Below are positions 1 through 10,743 of a stretch of 64,000 bases of DNA, piece by piece. The stretch spans positions 861,023 to 925,022 of the forward strand of contig NOKP01000022.1 of the NCBI GenBank assembly GCA_002682825.1, written 5' to 3'. The notes beneath the pieces were generated by a model. The model made no database searches, was not told where the DNA came from, and was given only the letters and a program-made list of their open reading frames with translations. Each line of letters begins with the position of its first letter. The stretch's first letter is position 1. The stretch is from Neonectria sp. B-13 (Eukaryota; Ascomycota; Sordariomycetes; Hypocreales; Nectriaceae). The translations under genes were made by a program, and so were the position numbers.

Positions 1-1959
1 CACTGTGCCCTTGCTGACGAATGTATAGCCATACGTAAGTAGGGTTACCTGGAAGAGCACACCACGTGCACCACCCTCTCCTAACGGCGTGATTCCGTCA
101 TCTAATGATCGTTCCAGCTGCTTCCAGAGAAGTTGAAGCCATTCAGCGTGATTGACCGGATGGCGGGTACGAGTGCAAGCATGGGTTTGGGTACGGGCGC
201 GGCTATGGTTGCGGTCGCGGTCACAGCCATCCTGTCTGTAGTGAAGCGCCACATTGGGACATACTAGGTCAAGAAAACCTCCCATGACGAGCCCCAGAAG
301 GCATTTCTGCGTGCAGTACTTCCGGTCTTGTTCGCCGCCTTCGCGTGGCCGTTGGGCCAGAATCCGCTGACTGCGTCGAGTTCCCTGCCCTCCACCATAT
401 GATCGCCGCTCCGCCGGGCTGGGAGTATCCGGCAGATTAGGCGCCGATTCATCATCAGATGATTCCGATGGATCCTTTCTCAACGTTTCCTTTTCGACTT
501 GATCAGCTCTACCAGGTCGGCGTCTCTTTCCGCGGAGAAGGTACGGAGATCGGTCGACGCCCTCGTAAGTGGTGGGTTCGTAAGCGGGTGAGCTGCCTGA
601 TGCCCGTCTTTCGCTTTCTGGAATTGACCGATGTGTCGTTTCAAAGTCTTCTGCCCACTTGCTCAAGTCAAGGGTAGCCTGTCGACGCTCCTCCTGTCCG
701 TGCATCCGCCGTTCTCCTGGTAGGCCGAGGGCCATGAGGCTGAAAGCTAGATACTGACCCACGGCCGTACAGACGTGGAAGTGATTTGGATGGGCGGACA
801 CCTCGGGGCCGGGTTCTGCTAGGTGGTAATACAACGTTTCGGGTTCCTTCCAGTCGACCCTGAGAAACACGATCGCTTCGCCAGTGGTCAGAAGACCATA
901 CTCAAGGCCTCCCTCAATCATGTAATGATAGGTCTGCGTGACGGCAGACGCCGTCAGCCTGTCCGCGTGATACTGGAAAAGCGCGTCCGGGTCCATAGAA
1001 GTGGGAATGGTTTTTCGATTGACAACGTCCTTGGGAATGTTCATAGCCCGCAGACCGAGACGAAGATGCGGAGCGGTCAGCTTGTGGGGGGGCTTGTACT
1101 CAGAAACGTAGATCATGGTACGTGTCATCGCGAGTGCATCGTTGGATCGATAGACGCAGATCTGATCGGGTCGCAGCTGGTTGAGGTCTCGTGTGCGGTC
1201 TGGCGTCTGTGGTGGTGTCGAAGGAGTCTCCCGGGCAACTACTTCTTCAGCGACGTCGCTGATGGCATGGGGGTGATTCTCGAAGATGATACCATTTCCC
1301 ATGTCGAATGCACTGCTGACCTCATCCACCTGCTTGAGCTGCTCTATTATCGATCTGACTGGATCCTCGACACTGTTGTGCAGAAAATGCTCGAGTGTCT
1401 TCTCGTTTGCTATCGATCGATGGGAAATCCGGTTTCCCAAGCCGGCAAGGAAACTGCGGCTCTCGAAAACGCAGCTCTGTGCCGGGAACGTGTCGTAGAG
1501 TGCACCAAATATGACTCTCTGTTGTTCTAGAAAGTCTGACCATGGCCTGAGATGTGTTGGACACCACTTGTTACGCGGATTGGTGAGAGGGCCCTTCGAG
1601 GTCAGGCTTTTGTCTGTTTCAACGGAAAATTTGGAGAAGACGAGGACATGGCAAGAGGCCATGTATTCATCAAGTGTCGTGGGCCGGGTTTGTTCCTCTG
1701 CTTCGTCAGCACGTTGTCGCTCCTCCTGTCGCTCTCTCTCTGCTTCGTCGGCGCGTTGCTGCTCTCTCTCGGCGCGTTGTTGTTCCTCCCGTCGCTCTCT
1801 CTCTGCTTCGTCGGCGCGTTGCTGCTCTCTCTCGGCGCGTTGTTGTTCCTCCCGTCGCTCTCTCTCTGCTTCATCGGCGCGTTGCTGCTCTCTCTCGGCG
1901 CGTTGCTCGGACTGTTGCAGGAGCCTTTCAAGTTCTTCTACACTCCTCGGTTGGGCCAT
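1..1959 (-). CDS. Coiled-coil / kinase-like fungal family protein, 5' part only (653 codons, runs off left edge)
   Basis: Reading the minus strand from the ATG at 1957-1959 gives one frame open to base 1 with no stop, so the gene is cut by the window edge. Residues ~6-90 are an Arg/Glu/Gln-rich coiled coil built from a 21-residue repeat. Blocks at ~97-140 (LDEYMASCH, TDKSLTSKG) and ~550 (KYCTQKCLLGL, CPNVALH), then LDDGITPLG and YTFVSKGTV at the end, match my memory of an expanded family in Pezizomycotina. In that family the C-terminus is a protein-kinase-like domain, and SKGT would lie at its glycine loop. The kinase core itself lies outside the window. Function is unknown. Family assignment is from memory; the open frame is read directly. 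Confidence 0.7.
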   Translation of the reverse strand, partial: MAQPRSVEELERLLQQSEQRAEREQQRADEAERERREEQQRAEREQQRADEAERERREEQQRAEREQQRADEAERERQEERQRADEAEEQTRPTTLDEYMASCHVLVFSKFSVETDKSLTSKGPLTNPRNKWCPTHLRPWSDFLEQQRVIFGALYDTFPAQSCVFESRSFLAGLGNRISHRSIANEKTLEHFLHNSVEDPVRSIIEQLKQVDEVSSAFDMGNGIIFENHPHAISDVAEEVVARETPSTPPQTPDRTRDLNQLRPDQICVYRSNDALAMTRTMIYVSEYKPPHKLTAPHLRLGLRAMNIPKDVVNRKTIPTSMDPDALFQYHADRLTASAVTQTYHYMIEGGLEYGLLTTGEAIVFLRVDWKEPETLYYHLAEPGPEVSAHPNHFHVCTAVGQYLAFSLMALGLPGERRMHGQEERRQATLDLSKWAEDFETTHRSIPESERRASGSSPAYEPTTYEGVDRSPYLLRGKRRRPGRADQVEKETLRKDPSESSDDESAPNLPDTPSPAERRSYGGGQGTRRSQRILAQRPREGGEQDRKYCTQKCLLGLVMGGFLDLVCPNVALHYRQDGCDRDRNHSRARTQTHACTRTRHPVNHAEWLQLLWKQLERSLDDGITPLGEGGARGVLFQVTLLTYGYTFVSKGTV
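1741..1912. repeat. 63-bp in-frame tandem repeat encoding coiled coil
   Basis: Nearly identical units begin at 1741, 1804 and 1867 (period 63 bp, 21 codons). Each encodes an alternation of REQQRADEAER and RREEQQRAER on the minus strand. The period preserves frame and heptad register, so copy number can change without breaking the gene. Confidence 0.85.
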
Positions 1960-3000
1960 CGGGTATTGCTGTAGATGCTTGGTGGATGGAAAACGGAGAT
2001 TCGACATTCAAAACACACCCAGACGTCACACTTTACGGAAATGCGTTGCGGGGGGCGACTACCATTTCTACCGGGATTACCTCGGATATAACTCAGGACG
2101 GGGTGGGGCCACACCTTCGGTAGACTTTGGGAGCAATGGAACGTTCATCTCGTACCAATTCCCGTGCTGGCGCAGCTCATGACTTGGCTAGATATGCCGA
2201 ATGGAATTGCTGAGCAGATGCAGCTTGGGTAAATGAATTGGCAGTCATTAAACCACGACTACACACAATTGAGTTTCCACACTGAGCCCTTCCACACCAA
2301 GTGCCCTTCCACACTAGCTGCAGCCTCCAGGCGACACCCAACGCCACAGCCACTGCCACCGAGCGACACAGGTCATCACAGCCACATGCAGGCGAAATAC
2401 CTCCAATAAGCTTCGTCTATGTATCAACGGGCCTTGTCAAAGAAGCTCATTGAGATGGATTGAGGGGCTTTCAGGAGACCCAGGACGTTGCAGGGGCTCC
2501 CGGCTTTCTATCAAACCATCCCTAGTAATCGTGGCCTAGCCGTAGGTGCTGATTACCTTATCGCAGAGAAAGCTACCCTACCTACCTAGAGGATAGAAAA
2601 TCGAATCCGTCAGCCTAACGGCTCGTACCCTGCCCCACATGACCCCCGCCAAGGCTGAGGTACATGTAGTGACTCCGAGCACCGGCGAAATCAAACCTGC
2701 CCAATTCACCATACAACTCATTCTGTGCACTCATGGATTCGCCAGGCAGTCAATTAAAGATAGAGAACCCTCAAATGCATTGTATTAGTTGGACTATATT
2801 ATTTATAGTCTTATCGAACTTCTGATCGTTTAGGCTTGTGTGCATCGCTATGGCAGATTTATTATGGACTTTTTTCATATTTCTCCCGACTACGCCCACG
2901 CGCTCCCGCAAATTCTTGCCGGGCTCATCCGAGAGCGGCCGGCATCCTCCTCTTCAACCCCCCTCGGTTCTCCCTCCCTAACTTTAACGATGCCCCATTC
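1960..3000. other. Intergenic, no supported gene
   Basis: This is the head-to-head spacer between the leftward kinase-like gene and the rightward phosphoesterase gene, so both promoters should lie here. The short frames present have no recognisable domain. An ATG-less extension of the phosphoesterase frame back to 2836 exists but begins with TTG. Confidence 0.5.
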
Positions 3001-4527
3001 ATGGCATCTGTCACCCCTTCCTCACCACCACGAGCCATGCGAGGGCCCTCGGCTGGCACGGTGCGATGGCTGCTTCTCAGCGACCTCCACTTTAAGCACT
3101 ATGACCTGGACCGGGTGCAGCAGACGGCGCAGTGGATCGTCGCGCAGGCGGAGCGGCACCGGGTCGGGCGGGCCGTGGTATGTGGCGACCTGCTGACGAG
3201 CCGCACGATGCAGCCGACGCACGTGCTGTCTGCGTGCTACCGCTTCATCGGCCGCCTCAGCGACGCCGTGCCACGCGTCCACGTCGTGCTCGGCAACCAT
3301 GATCTCGCCTATCGTCGCGACTACCAGACCACGGCTCTTGACGCCCTCAACATCAACCGCCTGGCCCCGTACGTGTCGCTGCATAGCGGCGTTGCCTGCC
3401 ACGAGTGGGACGGCCGGCGCGTCTTGCTGCTGCCGTTTCGCGAGGAGCAGGACGAGCTGGCGGACGCCGTAGCCGCTCAGGACTCCAAAGAGGCGAGCAG
3501 AACGGTTGCTTTTGCGCATCTCGCAATTAACAAGGCCATCACGCAGCGGCATGTGGCCAGTGCTGGGGTCGGCGAGCCCCGCACAGCGAATCCTATCATA
3601 TACCACGGCTTGATGGGCCCGGACCGGTTTACCTCGCTAGCACGAACGTTCACAGGGCATTTTCACAGTCATCAGACCATCGCCCAGAAGCGATCCGGCC
3701 ACAGTAAGGGCGATCTACAGGGTAGCGTCACGTACCTGGGCTCACCCCTGCAGCTGACCTGGGCCGACCTCTACGATGAGCAGCGGGGCGTCGTCCTGTT
3801 CGATCCGGAAACGCTCGAGCACGAACTGCTGACCAACCCGCATGCGGTCGGCTACATGACGACTGACTTGCGGCAAGTTCTCGACGGCCAGGTCGACGAG
3901 GGTGCCGTGACGGATAAGCATGTTATGCTCCTCGGCGAACTCACCCGTCTCAAGTACGTTACAGCTCGCGACAAGCTTCTCTCGCTAGGCGTGCGGAGCG
4001 TGCGGAACTGGACTCCTATAGGCCTTGCCTTGCAGGCTGACCACCGATCATTTGGCGGCCTTGGTACATCGGTGCCGGCGAGCGATGCCGCTGTCCAGCC
4101 CTTGGATGAGCCTGCCAACGATGAGACAGGTCCAGACACAACAAGCGACGGCATTTCGGGTTCTGGCCCTGGAACTGAGCCCCGGACTCGAAGACTCGGT
4201 CTCGCTGCGGAAGCCCGCGAGTACGTCGAGTCGCTGCAGTTAGACGAGTCTCTTCTCTCGCGACGAGACGAGTTGGTGCGGGTTGGACAGCGAATGATCC
4301 AAGTCTCCTGCGAGATCGCAGACCAAGATGACGAGGCCGAGGTTAATTACCAAGACTTCCTCGAAAAGTCATCTCAAGCTGTCAGCACAAGGACCGCCAC
4401 CGAGCTGACAGGGCCTTCAACCCACATCTTCGTCGCCGAGCCGTGCATACTCACAATCACCAACTTCCTCGGCGTGCAGGCAGGTGTCGAGGCTGCTGCT
4501 CAGGGACGTCGACAAGGACGTGGATGA
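3001..4527 (+). CDS. SbcD/Mre11-like calcineurin-type metallophosphoesterase, N-terminal half of a fused SbcDC-like gene
   Basis: This 508-residue frame starts at the ATG at 3001, chosen because the upstream frame lacks an ATG. Metallophosphoesterase motifs occur in order: LLLSDLHFKHYD, VVCGDLLTSR, VVLGNHDLAYRR, AFAHLAINKAI and FTGHFHSHQTI. These supply the Asp, Asn and His ligands of a two-metal nuclease site as in bacterial SbcD and Mre11. The later sequence (LTRLKYVTARDKLLSLG) resembles the region between nuclease and ATPase. The frame then enters CILTITNFLGVQ, which looks like the first strand of an SbcC/Rad50-type ATPase, and runs 17 residues into a stop. The next frame continues the ATPase, so the two halves were probably one polypeptide. 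Nuclease half appears intact; substrate unknown. Confidence 0.75.
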   Translation: MASVTPSSPPRAMRGPSAGTVRWLLLSDLHFKHYDLDRVQQTAQWIVAQAERHRVGRAVVCGDLLTSRTMQPTHVLSACYRFIGRLSDAVPRVHVVLGNHDLAYRRDYQTTALDALNINRLAPYVSLHSGVACHEWDGRRVLLLPFREEQDELADAVAAQDSKEASRTVAFAHLAINKAITQRHVASAGVGEPRTANPIIYHGLMGPDRFTSLARTFTGHFHSHQTIAQKRSGHSKGDLQGSVTYLGSPLQLTWADLYDEQRGVVLFDPETLEHELLTNPHAVGYMTTDLRQVLDGQVDEGAVTDKHVMLLGELTRLKYVTARDKLLSLGVRSVRNWTPIGLALQADHRSFGGLGTSVPASDAAVQPLDEPANDETGPDTTSDGISGSGPGTEPRTRRLGLAAEAREYVESLQLDESLLSRRDELVRVGQRMIQVSCEIADQDDEAEVNYQDFLEKSSQAVSTRTATELTGPSTHIFVAEPCILTITNFLGVQAGVEAAAQGRRQGRG

Positions 4528-6301
4528 GATAGAGGGCAAGCTGGAAGGCTTGCTTCGGACGATGGAGTACATCGAGCGACGGCTTACAGATCTGGACCGG
4601 ACACAGAAGCGACTCAAAGAGGAGGCGGAAGAATCTGTCGCGTCGTTGGAGGCGGCCTCTCAAGCACATGCAGCTGCCGAACTACCAATTGATGGACAAG
4701 GACCTTCCAACGAAGGGTACCAACAGTTTGGACACGAACATCCCGAGTTCGGCACAGACACTGCAGATCTCGAGCAGCAGATTTCGGCCGCAAGCAAGGG
4801 AGTCCAGGACTTGCTGAGACTGGCTGAGACCGCTGAGCTCAGCATGGAGCAGGAGAATTTGCAGCGGCTGGAGAACTCGTATGCCCTGATGCAGGAACAA
4901 AAACATGCTGAGTCGACGTCATGGCTTGGCCGGCTACAGCAGCAACTAAGTCAAAGACTTCAGGCTAAGGCTGCGGCTCACCCCATGGGCCTGCGCAAAC
5001 TCTTACATGCAGTGAAGACCTCCATCCTCAGCTTCCAGTTGATAATCGTCAGGGGCCTCTCACGCATATTTAGGATTCCAAGGGACAGCTCTCAGAGCAC
5101 CAGCGCCCAAGACCACAACCACGAGACAGCCATCAAGAGTCTCCGCGAAGACATCGAGAGCAGCATGTCACGGCTGCAGAGCCTGAAGCAAGAGGCGAAT
5201 AGAACTGTTATCCTGAAAAAGCTCGCCACCGACCACGCCGTCGGCATAAACGAGCAGCTCGCGCAGGCCATTCAGGCCCAAGGCGCCCTACAGGACAAAC
5301 GCGAGCAGCAGCGCGAGGGATCCAAGGTATGGGAGGCTCTGCAGCAGCAGGTCACGCTCAAGAAACACGAGGTAGCCACGTACACGCGCCTGATCGAAAC
5401 CGAGCAGTCGTCTCTGCACTCACTACGCTTAGAACACGACGCGCTGGCCGCCAAACTTCATTTGCTTGGTGCCGATCGCGAGCTCTTCGCCTTTTGGTCC
5501 TCTGCCCTGGCGAAGCGCACCCGTCGCGCCTCTTCGTCTTCCTCAACTAGATCCACAGCGACAACGACCACCTTCCGCGAACACGTCCTTGTACAGTCGC
5601 TCCCGGAGCTCAATACGCTCCTCGCGCAGGCCTTGACGGTACTATACGATGATACGCGCCACGCGCGCGCCATGTCAACGGGAATGTTACGTTCGCTGTT
5701 TGACTCTGACTCTGCTGACTCCATGACCAACGAATCCTTCTCCTCGGGATCGGTCCTCGACCGCACCCTTGCCGTTCACNNNNNNNNNNNNNNNNNNNNN
5801 NNNNNNNNNNNNNNNNNNNNNNNNNNNNNNNNNNNNNNNNNNNNNNNNNNNNNNNNNNNNNNNNNNNNNNNNNNNNNNNNNNNNNNNNNNNNNNNNNNNN
5901 NNNNNNNNNNNNNNNNNNNNNNNNNNNNNNNNNNNNNNNNNNCCTCGCTCGCCTACGGCAAGCGCTCGGGTGGCGAGCGCAAGCGTGTCGGCCTAGCGCT
6001 CTTCTTCGCGCTGCTACAGCTGGGGCAGGCTGGGAGCGCGCACCGCGCGCACTACGTGCTCGTCGACGAGGTGTTTGACAGTCTGGACGAGGCGGGTCAG
6101 GCGGCTGTAGTCAGGTGGTGCGGGCTCATGGCGCAGAGGGTGGTCGGCTGGATCGTGGTGATCACGCACAGCCGATTCTTGGTCGAGCGAGATCGGGAGG
6201 AAGACACGGGTAAGGTCTTGGTTGTAAGAGCAAGGATGGGACAGAGGGGTACGGAGCTGGTTGTTGAGGGACGAAGAATCGGTGTTCAAGATGAGGCTTG
6301 A
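4481..6301 (+). pseudogene. SbcC/Rad50-like SMC-type ATPase half, P-loop missing
   Basis: The frame shows long coiled-coil arms and a C-terminal ABC head with signature SGGERKRVGLAL and Walker B/D-loop HYVLVDEVFDSLDEAG, followed by VVITHSRFL, which contains a switch-histidine-like His. A functional Rad50/SbcC needs an N-terminal P-loop (GxxGxGKS) about 25 residues after the LTITNFLGVQ strand, and none exists in either half. The frame changes exactly there, at a GCAG/GCAG junction (4476-4483), consistent with a deletion between 4-bp microhomologies. A 163-N assembly gap interrupts the segment before the signature motif. No ATG opens this frame (first in-frame candidate is GTG). It is a broken gene or a mis-assembly rather than an independent gene. 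Confidence 0.7.
5780..5942. other. Assembly gap (163 N)
   Basis: A run of N lies inside the SMC-type ATPase. The flanks do not overlap, unlike the gap at 16555, so sequence is really missing. The frame on either side agrees if the gap length is taken literally. Confidence 0.95.
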
Positions 6302-6634
6302 GACGCTGAAGGAGGATTGCTACATGTATCCTCATATACGTGGTCCTGGGATGCTCACGGTCCTGGGATATTCACAGTCCCAGGACAGCTTCGGTCCTGG
6401 GACCGCAAGTCAATGAAGGGGGAATGAGAAATGGCCTTTTCCCAGGCTAAGCACGGCAGAGCGCTCTTCAAACTCGGGGTCCGACCGGGAAAGGGCATAA
6501 TAGCATGATCGCAGGGAGCCGAAAACAGCTTCCTGAATACACAAAATGGTGAACACAGAAATGGCTTGCTATATATATCCTGTACCCGACCAGAACGAGC
6601 TTTACTTTGCCGACCTTTTCTTTACGCCCTTACA
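6302..6634. other. Intergenic with short TCCTGGGA/TCCCAGGA inverted repeats
   Basis: Between about 6342 and 6402 the octamer TCCTGGGA occurs three times and its complement TCCCAGGA once, spaced 15-25 bp. At 6517-6540 a segment (GAGCCGAAAACAGCTTCCTG) resembles sequence upstream of the second MADS-like gene near 13933. This indicates that the duplicated block includes the promoter. Confidence 0.5.
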
Positions 6635-7066
6635 ATGGCAGTCGGTAAGAACACCCGAGTGATTAAGAGAGACCGAAGTAATGAGAACTTCAAGAAGAAA
6701 TGGAGTACACTCAAGAACAACGGTCTTAGTATTCACCAGGTTTATGACGCTGAAGTATATATATGCATTCGCCGCAAGGGCGAAAAGTATGAGTTCAAGT
6801 CTACCGACAAGGCATTGCCGCTATCGGATGAGGAAAAAGTCAGGATTCCGAGACGTCATGGCCGACCTGTAACTAATAGAGCACGATAGGATGAAAGCTT
6901 TCCGTTACCTGTGCTAGTGACGGCTGCAGATGTTGCACGTCAGAGGAGCAGTCAAGATCCAGCGTGGAAACAAGGGCAGCGGCGGGAAACTGGTCAAGAT
7001 GGCGCAGCGTTCATAGGGAGCCCGCCAACAGAGCCTGAAGGATGCTGTGCTGTTGAGATAGAGTAA
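6635..7066 (+). CDS. MADS-box-like protein, copy 1 (two exons, 126 aa)
   Basis: Exon 1 is 6635-6838, the intron 6839-6889 (51 nt, GTCAGG...TAACTAATAGAGCACGATAG), and exon 2 6890-7066. Exon 1 encodes KRDRSNENFKKKW..LKNNGLSIHQVYDAEVYICIRRKGEKYEF, spaced like the MADS/SRF core (RRK..LFKKA.EL..LCDAEV....GK.YEF): a basic helix followed by two strands. Without splicing the frame ends 17 codons after KV; splicing joins a C-terminus (ESFPLPV..VTAADVAR) that is conserved in the second copy at 14111. The donor GTCAGG is unusual but shared by both copies. It would be a small nuclear DNA-binding protein with no further domain. The MADS assignment is by eye. Confidence 0.55.
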
Positions 7067-8886
7067 AACAGAGAAATAAACAATGCTTCTCTACACGATG
7101 GCACTCGGGGATCAAAACCGCACACACTGGCGTGGAGGTGTTGCGTGCGGGCTACAGGACTGGAAGCTTGGGACGTCTCTCACTGTCGATGTTTAGGAAT
7201 AACGTTGGCGCTGGGCTGCAGCCGCCCAATGTCAAGATGCACCATGAACAGTGGAGCGCGACGAAGTAGGTGGGACAACAGGGATGCATGTTGCCTGGGC
7301 TGTCTCCCGCCGGCCGCCAGTGGAAGGTTCAAGGTGCATCATAAGGAGGGAGGGACAGCTATTTGATCAATGAACACGGTGGCGTCAGGGATCCTCTGTA
7401 GATAAATTTAGGAGTCTCGAATGTTATTTGCTATCAACTTAGCAGGTGCCGTACCTTGGTTTTAGCGCGGCGGTTCCTGGGCCAATCTCTTGGCATGCTT
7501 CGACCCTCCCTGTTTGGCACGACCGGCACTGCTATACGAGGGGACTCTGTGGCGTCGAGTTGAGGGTGTCCATGGAATATAATTTTAGAAGTCTTTGGGC
7601 TTTCTGTCACGCCGTGGCCTTGGTGTGGCGGTTCCTGAGCTAATCACATCCACGCGGTGGCGTGCGCGTGGACATCAAGAGTTCGCGGGTGCATCGACCT
7701 GAACACCAAATCAGCAACGGGAGTATGGTGTGCATCCATTAGCAAGAGATGTAAATCAATATTTTGTAATTCGTCGACGTCGTTATAGATTCCTTCATTC
7801 TTAAAACATTTCACCGAATTGTTCCTCTCGATGGGGGAATGACCGTTCCATGTTAAATATCGCGTGCAAAAATGCCTACGGCCCCACCTGCGTCGTCATC
7901 AATATCTAACGCGTCACTGACGGGAACTTGCTTGACAACCTTAGCACTGGGAGCCTGTGCAGTGCCCCGCTTCATGTGAGATAAGGATAGCCACATTCCC
8001 TTGTGCATTTGCGATAGCTTCTCCTCGTGCAGGAAGCTCAATCTGAACGACCCTGCAGCGACGAGGTGTCACCATTCGTTTGCGGTGCTTGCCACGATGG
8101 TACCTGCGTCGCGCTTGAATTTGCGTGCACAAATTCAGGCCTAAGAAATACCGACCTTGCCTTAGGTAGCAACGTTTTATGCTTAATCTTGTGCAGGCAT
8201 AAAATGTCAAACCCTTCTACACAGTGCTGTCATCGTCCATGTGACAGGGACCAAAGATAGTCACACACTGAGTGCTAATTCCACCCCGGACTTTTCCTTC
8301 CTTTGCATTAGCGCAGGCAACACCACCACCCCAGGCTTGCCCAATGAATGGTAAAAGGACCAAATCCAGGTGTTGAAACCGCCTGTTGAAAACAGAATAT
8401 AGAATTTTGCTTCACAGAAGAAAAGTTGAAAAACAAAAGGGAGTGCTCAGCGTGATAATGCAACCATACAGCAATACAGCAAGACCCACTGCGCATGGGG
8501 CAGGGTTCTAAAATTATCCGGTGGGTGGGCGCGTTTGAAAGATAGCTGGCGCTTAGCTCTCCAGTAATCACCATTTGAACCACAGTCAGTACAAGGGAAA
8601 GGTGGGTCGTAAAGTGGATTGACTAGGCGATTGGTGCTTGAAACGCTGAGGCACCAGAAGACGCCATAAGGGAGCTTGCCTGCCATCCAATTATGCTCTG
8701 GCCTCAGCCACGGCGCTTCAGGGCTGCCCTGCCTACCCAATCTCAGCGCTGAGTTCTCCCTGGCGGCCCTAAAAATATCTGCGGTCCTAAAAAAAAAGCC
8801 ATCTTGGGGAAACAGGAGCCACTGACCTCTGGAAGTTGAATTGCTTTATTGGCGTCAAGCCGTGCTTGGTTGTGGAAATAGAAGTG
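7067..8886. other. Long stretch without a supported gene
   Basis: Only short frames occur, with no recognised domain, no consistent codon pattern and no splice chain. The sequence has normal base composition and no obvious tandem structure. It may contain decayed coding DNA, but nothing can be assigned. Confidence 0.45.
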
Positions 8887-9390
8887 TTCCTGGGACACCT
8901 ATCTGCTTTCTTAAAAGCACAAGTAGGAACCTCTGACAGAGGTTAGAACAAAGTGTTCCTAGGACACCTGACAGGGGTTGGATTCTGCTTTCTGCTTCAG
9001 AGTGTTCCTAGGACATCCTGACAGGGGTTGGATTCTGCTTTCTGCTTTAGAGTGTTCCTAGGACACCCTGACAGGGGTTGGATTCTGCTTTCTGCTTCAG
9101 AGTGTTCCTAGGACACCCTGACAGGGGTTGGATTCTGCTTTCTGCTTTAGAGTGTTCCTAGGACACCCTGACAGGGGTTGGATTCTGCTTTCTGCTTTAG
9201 AGTGTTCCTAGGACACCCTGACAGGGGTTGGATTCTGCTTTCTGCTTCAGAGTGTTCCTAGGACACCCTGACAGGGGCTGGATTCTGCTTTCTGCTTTCA
9301 AGTGTTCCTAGGACACCCAGGAGTTGGATTCTGCTTTCTCACCTGGTAGAGGTCCTGGGACACCTTAACCGGGGTTTTACTGCTTTCACA
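8887..9390. repeat. 50-bp minisatellite
   Basis: Units starting AGTGTTCCTAGGACA occur at 8952, 9001, 9051, 9101, 9151, 9201, 9251 and 9301, a near-perfect 50-bp period. Degenerate units extend to about 8887 on the left and 9390 on the right. Each core contains the palindrome TTCCTAGGA followed by GACAGGGGTTGGATTCTGC. Differences between units are single transitions. Confidence 0.9.
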
Positions 9391-9562
9391 AATGACTCTT
9401 GGACATCTAATAAGGAGCGGTCAAGAAACAGTATTGCTTGGATGGAGTATCATTGCTAGAGCAATGCATGCCACAGGGTTCAGCGGCTGTCTCATTTAGG
9501 AGACAACATTGGCCGCCACGAATTCTTACTCCTCTCACCAGCTCCCACCCATCTCGCTGACG

Positions 9563-10200
9563 ATGCCTTTCGCAAATCGGGCACAGGAGGACCCGGCACT
9601 GATCGTAGACCGCGCTAAATCTCGAGGTTGGGTAAGCGGCGAGCTCAGTGGACAAGGTAAAAAGCGGATGCAAGAGAGGAAGCAAAAGAGGGGACTCAAT
9701 CGCTATAATGACCAAACTTTGCATAAGCAGGATCATGTTCTTCATGTTTACGCTGTGTAAGTTTCTTTCACCTTCTTTTGTGCTGGCTGCTGGTTCATGA
9801 ACTAAGTCGAAAAGATGGCATTGGGCGAAGACAGATCCTAAGGACGATTTCAAGACTTGCAAAGCTGAGGTTCTCGGTGTTGGCGCGCCTCTCCCAGAGG
9901 TATATGAACTCAAGAGTTTCTGGAGGTTCTACAAAGACCAGTCTCAAGGCCGCCTGGATGAGCGTCCCACGGTACAAAGCCTTCTAGCACAAGCAAAGGC
10001 GTTGAAGGCAGGCTTGGCACGGCTTACCAAGGGTAAGATTAGTGATGAGGACACTGAGGAGATTAACGCCGTATGTGACCACGGGACTTACGTATCTTCA
10101 AGGCTGACCCTGCCGCAGTGGATTAAATACGTCTTGCCATGCGAGGAACGGAGTGACGTCCGAGACATTGTCAAGCCAAAGTTCGAGATCAAGCCGCCTG
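9563..10200 (+). pseudogene. N-terminal fragment resembling fungal FluG-like/DUF3435-type recombinase proteins
   Basis: A splice chain gives a continuous frame: exon 9563-9756, intron 9757-9814 (GTAAGT...AAAG), exon 9815-10070, intron 10071-10118 (GTATGT...CGCAG), exon from 10119. The product reads YAVWHWAKTDPKDDFKTC, then FWRFYKDQSQGRLDERPTV, then EEINAWIKYVLPCEERSDV. The phrase about a Gln-Gly-Arg-Leu-Asp-Glu-Arg-Pro core recalls the core-binding segment of fungal tyrosine-recombinase-like proteins. After ~10200 the frame turns into Ser/Gln-rich sequence without the catalytic Arg box, so it looks truncated or degenerate. Family call is tentative; the splice structure is well supported. Confidence 0.4.
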
Positions 10201-10743
10201 ATGATTCCCTGGGCAAGTTACTATCAAAAAGATTTGAGGCTTCCCTTTCTTCTCAGCTCTATGCTTGCTCAGCCTCAAGAAAGACCAATACGATATCACC
10301 ACCAAATTCGTGTGCTTCTTCACTGGCTGGTACTAGCCACGACGAACGAGACAAAGCGACTCAGGAACGTTCTCAGACTTCATCCTCCTCCCATCAGAGA
10401 CCGTCAGAGATTTACCAATCAGACATCTCGTTTCGTCATAATACGGAGTCTCCTCTCTTTCAGGACCACTCTTCAGCAGAGTGCTCTCGTTATTCAGTGC
10501 AAGACAATCCGGATTTTTCACCAGTGAATCAATCTACTCAGGAGAATGAGCTACCGACAAGGATCATATTGGGGCTACCAATCGAGTCGGGTAGCTGTGT
10601 TGAGGAAATTAAACGCCAGCCTCTAAGTAAAAAACGACGAATTCTTCAAGCCCCATTCCTAAGGAAAAGGCGACGAAGAATCCTCAGAACTCCCCAGAGC
10701 AAGTATTTTCTCAATAAACAACTGAGCCAGTCTTCTATCGGTT

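Noticed and set aside
823..2182. Plus-strand open frames of 235, 223 and 140 codons
   Set aside because: They are antisense shadows of the minus-strand coiled-coil/kinase-like gene; the Ser/Leu-rich runs are its repeat read backwards.
8887..9390. CRISPR-like look of regularly spaced repeats
   Set aside because: Whole 50-bp units are repeated with no unique spacers, and the genome is eukaryotic; it is a minisatellite.
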